A DNA stretch of 9,774 nucleotides from Pseudomonadota bacterium (lineage in GTDB: Bacteria; Pseudomonadota; Gammaproteobacteria; Steroidobacterales; GCA-2729495), in contig JAUPLK010000036.1 of the NCBI GenBank assembly GCA_030836925.1, forward strand, positions 1 to 9,774. Reading direction: 5' to 3'. Position 1 is the stretch's first letter. Every line of letters begins with the position of its first letter. Of this stretch, positions 1-5,139 are shown piece by piece. Both the position numbers and the translations under genes were made by a program. The notes beneath the pieces are model-generated. The model searched no databases. It was not told the DNA's origin and saw nothing but the letters and a program-made list of their open reading frames with translations.

Positions 1-107
1 TGCTGACCCTGCCACGCCAGCCGCAGAGGCGCGAGCCGGCCGCCCGCGAACACCAGCGCCGACAGCACCAGGTTGGTGTCGATCACCACCCGCGGTGGGC
101 GCTTCAT
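1..107 (-). CDS. PIN-domain toxin of a type II toxin-antitoxin system (partial, N-terminus only)
   Basis: Only the first 35 codons are in the window; the gene continues past the left edge. The visible N-terminus reads MKRPPRVVIDTNLVLSALVF, followed by AGGRLAPLRLAWQGQ. The hydrophobic strand ending in an Asp-Thr-Asn motif (D10-T11-N12), followed by L-V-L-S-A, is the hallmark first strand and first metal-binding acidic residue of PIN domains, especially the group annotated as putative toxin component of a TA system. PIN toxins of this kind are Mg/Mn-dependent ribonucleases; their RNA target cannot be told from this fragment. The ATG overlaps the stop of the upstream antitoxin gene by 4 bp (ATGA), so the two are very probably translationally coupled. 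The other catalytic acidic residues lie outside the window, so activity cannot be judged. Confidence 0.82.
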   Translation of the reverse strand, partial: MKRPPRVVIDTNLVLSALVFAGGRLAPLRLAWQGQ

Positions 108-352
108 TTCTTGCGCGTGGTCTTGGCCGCTGGCGCCTGCCGCGCCCACGCCACGGCATCGGCAATGTCCTGCTCCCCCAGATCGAGTTCGGCAAGCTTG
201 GCGCGTACCGCATCGCCGCGCTGGATGCGCACCGGCGTGAGCACGATGCGGCCGTTGCTGGCTTCGACATCAAAGTATTCCGCCGTACCGACCGCGGCAG
301 TGATGCTCTTGGGCAAGGTCAGCTGGTTCTTCGAGGTAAGTTTGGCAAGCAT
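104..352 (-). CDS. AbrB/MazE/SpoVT-like antitoxin
   Basis: This 82-residue protein is the likely antitoxin and autoregulator of the PIN toxin gene that follows it. Residues about 4-45 (LTSKNQLTLPKSITAAVG, then FDVEASNGRIVLTPV) fit the swapped-hairpin AbrB/SpoVT DNA-binding fold: a short 'T-S-K-x-Q-x-T-L-P' strand-turn followed by a G-R-I-V-L-x-P-V strand. The C-terminal half (RAKLAELDLGEQDIADAVAWARQA) is predicted helical and would bind the toxin; the last residues are basic (KTTRKK). The start is the first Met, with TAAGG seven bases upstream on the minus strand. Its TGA overlaps the toxin ATG. A 21-bp palindrome lies 17 bp upstream of the start. The length is normal for such antitoxins. The family is clear; the antitoxin role is inferred from the gene pair. 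Confidence 0.87.
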   Translation of the reverse strand: MLAKLTSKNQLTLPKSITAAVGTAEYFDVEASNGRIVLTPVRIQRGDAVRAKLAELDLGEQDIADAVAWARQAPAAKTTRKK

Positions 353-359
353 GATAGTG

Positions 360-364
360 CCTTA
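360..364 (-). promoter_or_regulatory. Ribosome binding site of the antitoxin gene
   Basis: The minus strand reads TAAGG followed by seven bases and then ATG at 352-350. This supports the chosen antitoxin start. Confidence 0.5.
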
Positions 365-369
365 TCGGA

Positions 370-390
370 AAAGTAAGGAATCCTTACTTT
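370..390. promoter_or_regulatory. Palindromic operator, probable antitoxin/TA-complex binding site
   Basis: AAAGTAAGGA and TCCTTACTTT form perfect 10-bp arms around a single central A. The site is AT-rich in an otherwise GC-rich region and lies 17 bp upstream of the antitoxin start codon, where TA operons usually carry the operator for autorepression. Binding by the AbrB-like antitoxin is inferred from position and symmetry. I could not place a convincing -35/-10 pair, although any promoter for the antitoxin must overlap or abut this site. It is not a terminator: it has no T-run and lies between divergent genes. Confidence 0.65.
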
Positions 391-520
391 ACGTGGCAAG
401 GGAGGAGCGGTCCAGTGTTCGGCGCACGCGCAGCGGTTTTTGGCGGCTTGGCGGGCTCTATGGCATTAAGTAAAACAAGGCCGTGCCACCAGGAAGACGC
501 TTGTGATGCAGCTGACGGGA

Positions 521-566
521 GCGTAGGGTGGGATCCAAAGAAGGCCCATAGATGGGTCCGCTACGC
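521..566. repeat. Nested inverted repeat in the leader of the PEP-CTERM gene
   Basis: GCGTAG (521-526) is answered by CTACGC (561-566). Inside lies a second inverted repeat, GGCCCAT / ATGGGTC (543-549 / 552-558, one G-T pair). The right outer arm directly abuts a G-run and the ATG at 578, so folding in mRNA would place structure right at the ribosome binding site. The left flank (526-530, GGGTG) resembles the start of REP-like repeats found in some proteobacteria, but one copy alone cannot prove that. In the rest of the 391-577 intergenic stretch I see no gene and no convincing sigma-70 or sigma-54 promoter. Confidence 0.35.
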
Positions 567-577
567 GGGGGGTCGGC

Positions 578-1153
578 ATGCACCCACTGAGTTACCTCAA
601 CGGCCTGTTGGCCCTGCTGGTTAGAGCAGTCGCCGCGGTTCCGGTCTGCGTGTTCATCGGTTGTCTGGTTGCCCTGCTGGCCAACAGTGCAGCGGCGGCG
701 ACGATTGCATACACGGCAACGGATCAGGGCAGTGGGCGCTGGCGTTACGACTACGTTGTCGCCAACGCTGCGGCAGACAGTCCGATCGAGGAATTCACCG
801 TCTATTTCGCACTCGGCGCGTACGCCAATCTGGCCGTCGTATTGCCGCCGCCCGCGAACTGGGATTCGTTGGTCGCGGAGCCTGACGCGGACATCCCCGA
901 TGACGGCTACTTCGATTCGCTGGCGCTCGCCGCCGGCATCGCTCCCGGGGCGAGCCTCGGCGGCTTTGCCGTGACCTTCGACTACCTCGCTGCCGGCACG
1001 CCCGGCGCGCAAAGCTTCGAGATCGTCGATCCGCACACCTTTGTGGTTTTGTCGAGCGGTACGACCACGGCGGTACCTGTCCCAGCGACGGGCTGGCTCC
1101 TCGCGACAGCGCTTCCACTGGTGTGGCGGCGCGGTTGGCGGCGATTCGCATGA
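578..1153 (+). CDS. PEP-CTERM-type (VPxPA) exosortase-sorted secreted protein
   Basis: This 191-residue exported protein has a long N-terminal signal region (about residues 9-41, ending ANSAAAA) and a mature beta-rich part without a known catalytic motif (TATDQGSGRWRYDYVVAN at 46-63, later PGASLGGFAVTFDYLA). The C-terminus is a tripartite sorting signal: VPVPATGW (166-173), a short hydrophobic helix (LLATALPLVW) and an Arg-rich tail (RRGWRRFA). This matches the PEP-CTERM class in its VPxPA form, which is recognised by an exosortase (EpsH family) in bacteria making exopolysaccharide. The mature part resembles PEP-CTERM proteins with a conserved IEEFT...DDGxFDSLAL...GIAPGASLGGF core. No exosortase gene is in the window. 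The signal region is long, so a downstream start (TTG 608, GTG 650) is possible. The G-run before ATG 578 is a poor ribosome binding site. The TGA overlaps the next gene's ATG. Confidence 0.82.
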   Translation: MHPLSYLNGLLALLVRAVAAVPVCVFIGCLVALLANSAAAATIAYTATDQGSGRWRYDYVVANAAADSPIEEFTVYFALGAYANLAVVLPPPANWDSLVAEPDADIPDDGYFDSLALAAGIAPGASLGGFAVTFDYLAAGTPGAQSFEIVDPHTFVVLSSGTTTAVPVPATGWLLATALPLVWRRGWRRFA

Positions 1154-3687
1154 GCCGCTGGCGCACAGCGTGGTTATCGCTGGGCGCCGTCGTAATCGTT
1201 GGCTGCGGCGGTGGTGGCGCCTCGTCGACTGGCGGAGGGGCGCCCGCGGGCGGGGGCGACAGCGACGAATCCTCGTCCCCGACCATCGCGATGTTCACTG
1301 CCGGCATCGATGGCTTCACGAACGGGACCTATACGCTCGTCGGCAGTCAGCGCGCCGGGCGCACATTCTTCGACTACACCTACACAGTCAAGGTCACGAA
1401 CACGGGTACTGTGCCGCTGCAGGCGGTCACTGCGACGGTTACCAGCCAGGCCGCGACCACAGTCGTCACGGACGCGTCACTCAGCTTTGGCGACATCGCG
1501 GTTGGCGCCTCGGCGACGAGCACCGACACTTTCACCATCCGTCAGGACCGCAGCGCCCCGGTCGCCGATGCCAACCTGACTATCATCATCGCCGGCACGC
1601 CCTATGTGCCGCCCACCAGCGAGCAAAAGATCGCGAAGGCGCTCGCCGACGGCGAGATCGACGATGAAACGGCACTGGTTTACCGCGTCTACGCGGTTTT
1701 CGGCGACCCGCGGCTGCCCGCGCAGTACCGGGGCGACGACTCCAATGTGTTCGACAGCATGGTCATGGGCGAGGTGGCTGACCGGCTCGCGACGCTGTCT
1801 GCGGAGAATCGCGCGATCCTCGAGCCCTTCACGATCGCGCCCCCCTACGAGGGGAGCTGGTGGCGGCGGGGCGAGGCCGCCGCTGCCGCTGCGCCGCGCA
1901 TCGAGGCTGCGGGCCGCGCGAAACCGTCCGCCATCCCGTGCCCCGGGTGCCCGGACGACATCTGGTCCAATGTCAGCCAGGCGGGCGGCCATGTGCGCGT
2001 ATGGTGGCGCACGACTTACCCCGCAGACCAGACCTACGCGAACACGATCCTCAACGCAGTCGAGGCCAAGATCTGGGGCGAGCTCACGACGCTCATGGGC
2101 CGTGCGCCGCTGTCGGACCTGCTCGAGAGCGGCAACGGCGGCGATGGGCTGCTCGACATCTACGTGCTCAGGTTCACCGGCGGCACGATAGGTCTCACTG
2201 TCGCGTACCCTTTCGGTTGCGACGCCCGGCCGGTATATATCGGCATCGACCCGACCAAGCCGCGCCACCTGCCCTCGGCCGTGGCGCATGAGCTGATGCA
2301 TGCGATCCAGTTCACCTACGATGTGGCGCATGCCTGCAGCGACTACGATTGGCTGGGCGAGGCTACCGCGAACTGGGCCATGGACTTCGTCTACCCGGCA
2401 GAGAACTACGAACATTTCTGGGCGGACGACTACCTTATCCGCACGGATTCCGAGCTCGGCAAAGGCTACGGCTATGGCGACTATCTCTTCCCCTTCTACC
2501 TGGCGCGCCGCTACGTCCCTGCGCTTGTTGCGACGATCTGGAACAACACCATGCAGTACGACAGCCGCGACGCTGTCGACAAGGCCATACCCGGTGGCTT
2601 CAAGGACCAGTGGCCCGAATTCGCGCTCTACAACTGGAACCGCGACGCGATCCGCTACTACCGTGACTGGGACAACCTCGCGTACACCTCGGGCGACCTG
2701 ACGAACATGCCGTGGCGCGTCCCGCGCTGGAACGGGGCAGAGTCGGCGGGCCTCGGTGGGCAGCCCGACACTAGGGTCCCCTTCACCCGCCTGAAGACCG
2801 ATGGCCAGGCGATGCTTTCGGCGAACTACTACCACTGGGTCTTCGACGACGACGCGGTGCGCACCGTGATCTTCAACAACGGCTACACCTGGGACCTCAA
2901 AGAGGAGGAGGTGGACCCGCTACTCGGCACCCGGTTCGTGGCGTACGACTGGTCCGATCCGGCTCGCGACAAGGCGAAGGTTGAGGCCCTCGTCAAGGTC
3001 GGTGGGATCTGGAAGCCGGCGCCGGAAGACTGGACCAACGTCGGGCAACGGCACTTTTGTCGGGACCGGCAGAGCGAGCGCATCGAGGAACTGGTGCTGA
3101 TCTTCAGCAACGCCGAGCACCAGGTCACGCCGCCCGGGAACGGCAAACTGATGCCGCCCGATCAGCCGCCGACTTTCTGGTTGTCGAACATGGCGTGCTT
3201 CCGGTGGGTGGGCTTTGCGGATTACCGGTCCGCGGTGGACGGTGTCACGGAGACGCTGCATGCGAACGTAACCTGGACGCCGATACCGCTCTCAACCTAC
3301 TTCGAGGCGAGCGGGACGGTCGAGTGGCACATTTCCGGAACCGACTCCGGTGGCTGCACGCACTCGGGATCGGGCACGGTGGCGATCGATACGGACCCGG
3401 CCTACCAGAGGTTCTTGCTCACCTTCAATGACTACACCGCCGGGCCACTTCATCGCGCTTACACCGGCTTCGGGTTGGCGAGCGGCATCGTGACCCAGAC
3501 CATCGTCTGTCCGGACGGCAGCGGCGGTTTCACGACTGTCCGGGAGCCGCGGGAAGCCGGTATGTGGTTCCCGGGCGAGCAGGACCCGGCCTACGTGGTC
3601 GGCGGGTCCGGCGATGCCATCAACGGCCTGTTCATCGTCGTCGACGGGGGCCGCTGGGATTGGCACTTCGAGGCACAACGCGAGTGA
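1150..3687 (+). CDS. Lipoprotein zinc metallopeptidase, gluzincin-like (HELMH...E)
   Basis: This predicted outer-membrane lipoprotein of 845 residues has a signal peptide ending in lipobox IVGC (C19), then a Gly/Ser/Asp-rich linker (20-47). A CARDB/Ig-like beta domain follows at about 48-150 (TVKVTNTGTVPL, LSFGDIAVGASATS). Next come a conserved stretch, YRVYAVFGDPRLPAQYRGDD (178-197), and a CPGC pair (C264, C267). The peptidase core has GDGLLDIYVL, then HELMH (H380, E381, H384) and, 20 residues on, WLGEATANW with E404 as likely third zinc ligand. This spacing fits gluzincins and resembles the family named after Myxococcus MXAN_6640. A C-terminal beta region begins near 717. ATG 1150 was chosen over ATG 1123 because it gives a compact lipoprotein signal and an ATGA overlap with the PEP-CTERM gene, implying coupling. 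The substrate is unknown. The zinc-site motif is seen directly; the family name is from memory. Confidence 0.83.
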   Translation: MSRWRTAWLSLGAVVIVGCGGGGASSTGGGAPAGGGDSDESSSPTIAMFTAGIDGFTNGTYTLVGSQRAGRTFFDYTYTVKVTNTGTVPLQAVTATVTSQAATTVVTDASLSFGDIAVGASATSTDTFTIRQDRSAPVADANLTIIIAGTPYVPPTSEQKIAKALADGEIDDETALVYRVYAVFGDPRLPAQYRGDDSNVFDSMVMGEVADRLATLSAENRAILEPFTIAPPYEGSWWRRGEAAAAAAPRIEAAGRAKPSAIPCPGCPDDIWSNVSQAGGHVRVWWRTTYPADQTYANTILNAVEAKIWGELTTLMGRAPLSDLLESGNGGDGLLDIYVLRFTGGTIGLTVAYPFGCDARPVYIGIDPTKPRHLPSAVAHELMHAIQFTYDVAHACSDYDWLGEATANWAMDFVYPAENYEHFWADDYLIRTDSELGKGYGYGDYLFPFYLARRYVPALVATIWNNTMQYDSRDAVDKAIPGGFKDQWPEFALYNWNRDAIRYYRDWDNLAYTSGDLTNMPWRVPRWNGAESAGLGGQPDTRVPFTRLKTDGQAMLSANYYHWVFDDDAVRTVIFNNGYTWDLKEEEVDPLLGTRFVAYDWSDPARDKAKVEALVKVGGIWKPAPEDWTNVGQRHFCRDRQSERIEELVLIFSNAEHQVTPPGNGKLMPPDQPPTFWLSNMACFRWVGFADYRSAVDGVTETLHANVTWTPIPLSTYFEASGTVEWHISGTDSGGCTHSGSGTVAIDTDPAYQRFLLTFNDYTAGPLHRAYTGFGLASGIVTQTIVCPDGSGGFTTVREPREAGMWFPGEQDPAYVVGGSGDAINGLFIVVDGGRWDWHFEAQRE

Positions 3688-3692
3688 GGCCT

Positions 3693-3722
3693 GACCCCCC
3701 GGTGGTTCACACCGGCAGGGTC
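3693..3722 (+). terminator. Stem-loop downstream of the metallopeptidase gene
   Basis: CCGGTG (3699-3704) and CACCGG (3710-3715) enclose the loop GTTCA. The stem is extended outward by GACCC (3693-3697) and GGGTC (3718-3722), with small bulges. It starts five bases after the TGA. No T-run follows, so it may protect mRNA 3' ends or be a REP-like element; the true stop is probably the next hairpin. Confidence 0.5.
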
Positions 3723-3737
3723 TCGGTCCGTTCCGAC

Positions 3738-3817
3738 AAATAAATCCGGCGCGGAAAAGAGGAAAAGGTGCCGGATTTATTTCTCGACGGTGCTGGAAAA
3801 TAAATCCGGCACCTTTT
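3738..3817. repeat. Three-copy AAATAAATCCGGC repeat cluster
   Basis: Copy A (3738-3750, plus orientation) has 13 bases, AAATAAATCCGGC. Copy B (3763-3782) is inverted, AAAAGGTGCCGGATTTATTT. Copy C (3798-3817) is in plus orientation and exactly complementary to B over 20 bases. B can pair with A (13 bp, 19-nt loop) or with C (20 bp, 15-nt loop). Such a short, imperfectly iterated palindromic unit between genes looks like a REP/MITE-type element; no transposase is nearby. Its right end enters the tesA coding sequence. Confidence 0.75.
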
Positions 3818-3819
3818 TT
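3763..3819. terminator. Strong bidirectional intrinsic terminator
   Basis: A perfect 20-bp stem (3763-3782 with 3798-3817) has a 15-nt loop. On the plus strand it ends in six T (3814-3819), giving an A-tract/stem/T-tract terminator for the PEP-CTERM/metallopeptidase unit. On the minus strand the same stem spans the tesA stop codon and is followed by CCTCTTTT, a weaker tail, so it could end tesA transcripts too. The structure is seen directly; termination activity is inferred. Confidence 0.7.
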
Positions 3820-4466
3820 CTGAGTTTCTTCTCCAGCACCGGCCAGACGTTTTCGAGCAGCAGCGGCTGTGCTTCGGCTGTCGGATGTATGCCATCGGGC
3901 TGGATCAGCTCCAGGTCCAGCGCGACGCTCTCGAGGAAAAACTCCACCAGGTCCACCCGGTACTGTTTGGCCAGCTCGGGATAGACAGCCGTGAAGGCTT
4001 GCGTGTAGCTGCTGCCATAGTTGGTGGGTATCTGCATGCCGGCGAGGATCACCTCGGCGCCGGCGGCACGGCTCAGCTCGATCATCTCCGCCAGGTTGCT
4101 GCGCATCACCTTGATGGGTATGCCGCGCAGGCCGTCGTTGCCGCCGAGCTCGATGATGACGATGGCCGGACGATGGAGTGCCAGCGTGCGCGGCAGCCGC
4201 TTGAGTCCGCTGCCGGTGGTATCGCCGGTGAGGCTGGCGTTGACCACGGCATAACCGTACCCTTCGGCTGCCAGCCGGTCGCGGAGCAGCGCTACCCACG
4301 ACTCCTGCTCGCTCATGCCGTAGCCTGCGCTGAGGCTGTCGCCGACCACCAGTACGGTTGGCTTGCCGGCATCTGCCTGGGTGACCGGCACGAATAGCAT
4401 CAATGCCAGAATGGCAAGCAGCGCCTGGCACAGGAACAACCGGTTTTTTTGAATGGCGGAGCGCAT
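3777..4466 (-). CDS. tesA: Periplasmic SGNH arylesterase / thioesterase I / lysophospholipase L1
   Basis: TesA-type enzymes hydrolyse acyl-thioesters, aryl esters and lysophospholipids in the periplasm. The 229-residue precursor has a Sec signal peptide (1-31, ending VTQA before DAG). All SGNH blocks are present: GDSLS with nucleophile S44, the glycine block NASLTGDTTGSG with G81, GGND with N110, and DGIHP with D191 and H194. I chose the Met that opens MRSAIQKNRLFLCQ because longer in-frame starts run through ybbA and lack a signal peptide. The start overlaps the 5' end of divergent ybbA, as these genes are also divergent neighbours in E. coli. The last residues, after VWPVLEKKL, are an unusual tail, RKKVPDLFSSTVEK; the KVPDLF part is encoded by repeat copy C and the stop lies in copy B. 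The core should be fully functional. Confidence 0.94.
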   Translation of the reverse strand: MRSAIQKNRLFLCQALLAILALMLFVPVTQADAGKPTVLVVGDSLSAGYGMSEQESWVALLRDRLAAEGYGYAVVNASLTGDTTGSGLKRLPRTLALHRPAIVIIELGGNDGLRGIPIKVMRSNLAEMIELSRAAGAEVILAGMQIPTNYGSSYTQAFTAVYPELAKQYRVDLVEFFLESVALDLELIQPDGIHPTAEAQPLLLENVWPVLEKKLRKKVPDLFSSTVEK

Positions 4467-5139
4467 GGACAGTGATGCCGTATTGCGTGCAGAGGGACTG
4501 GCGAAAGAGGTTAGCAGTCCGGAAGGGACGCTGACCATCCTCGATGGCATCAACCTCGACATTGCGCGGGGTGAATCGGTAGCGCTGGTCGGCCCCTCGG
4601 GCGCCGGCAAGACCACGCTGCTGGCGCTGCTGGCCGGCCTCGATCGCCCGACCCGCGGCAAGGTCTGGTTGTGCGGGACTGAGCTCACCGCCCTGAATGA
4701 AGATGGCCGGGCTGCACTGCGTGCGCAGCGGGTGGGCTTCGTGTTCCAGTCCTTTCATCTGCTGCAATCGCTTAGCGCACTGGAAAACGTGATGTTGCCC
4801 CTCGAGCTGGCGGGCGAAGCGAAGGCGGCGGCGCTGGCGCGCGAGACGCTGGCCAATATCGGCCTCGGCGCCCGCCTCGGCCACTATCCGCGCCAGCTCT
4901 CCGGCGGCGAGCAGCAGCGTGTGGCCATTGCCCGGGCCTTCGTGACCCGGCCGGAAGTGCTGTTTGCCGACGAACCCACCGGCAATCTCGACAGCGCGAC
5001 TGGCGAGCGTATCGGCCAGCTGCTGTTCGACCTGAATGCCGAAGCGCGCACCACGCTGGTGCTGGTCACCCATCAGCGCGAACTGGCTGAACGCTGCGAT
5101 CGCACCATTCAGCTGGTTGGCGGCAGAATCGTGCCATGA
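4453..5139 (+). CDS. ybbA: ABC transporter ATP-binding protein YbbA (LolD/MacB type)
   Basis: This 228-residue cytoplasmic ATPase should energise the YbbP permease. Every ABC motif is visible: Walker A GPSGAGKTT (47-55), Q-loop Q99 in VFQSFHLL, signature LSGGEQQR (149-156), Walker B VLFADEP (169-175) with catalytic E174, D-loop NLD (178-180) and switch H207. The LAGLDRPTRG and RVGFVFQSF segments place it in the LolD/MacB/FtsE group that pairs with FtsX-like permeases. It is very close to E. coli YbbA in motif order and length. The start may be ATG 4453 or ATG 4465; neither has a well-spaced Shine-Dalgarno sequence. I give the longer form. Its 5' end overlaps tesA on the other strand, so its promoter must lie inside tesA. 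The stop overlaps the ybbP ATG by 4 bp. Confidence 0.95.
   Translation: MAERMDSDAVLRAEGLAKEVSSPEGTLTILDGINLDIARGESVALVGPSGAGKTTLLALLAGLDRPTRGKVWLCGTELTALNEDGRAALRAQRVGFVFQSFHLLQSLSALENVMLPLELAGEAKAAALARETLANIGLGARLGHYPRQLSGGEQQRVAIARAFVTRPEVLFADEPTGNLDSATGERIGQLLFDLNAEARTTLVLVTHQRELAERCDRTIQLVGGRIVP

Noticed and set aside
391..577. Possible sigma-54 promoter (PrsR-type) for the PEP-CTERM gene
   Set aside because: I looked for GG-N10-GC with TGGCAC/TTGC character; the closest sites (around 440-460) do not keep the required GC dinucleotide spacing.
458..1036. 192-residue minus-strand open frame over the PEP-CTERM gene
   Set aside because: It is Arg/Gly-rich without any motif; the plus strand has a signal peptide and a sorting signal.
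1477..2835. 452-residue open frame antisense to the metallopeptidase gene
   Set aside because: It has no recognisable motif and is fully covered by the gene encoding HELMH...E on the plus strand.
4484..4496. 13-base identity TGCGTGCAGAGGG, seen also at 9564-9576
   Set aside because: One 13-mer shared by chance is about expected in a window of this size, and the contexts (ybbA codons, leader of the right-edge gene) are unrelated.
3292..5073. 593-residue open frame on the minus strand
   Set aside because: It lies antisense to ybbA and in another frame of tesA. Its translation is Arg/Gln-rich low-complexity with no domain, while the overlapping frames carry intact SGNH and ABC motifs.
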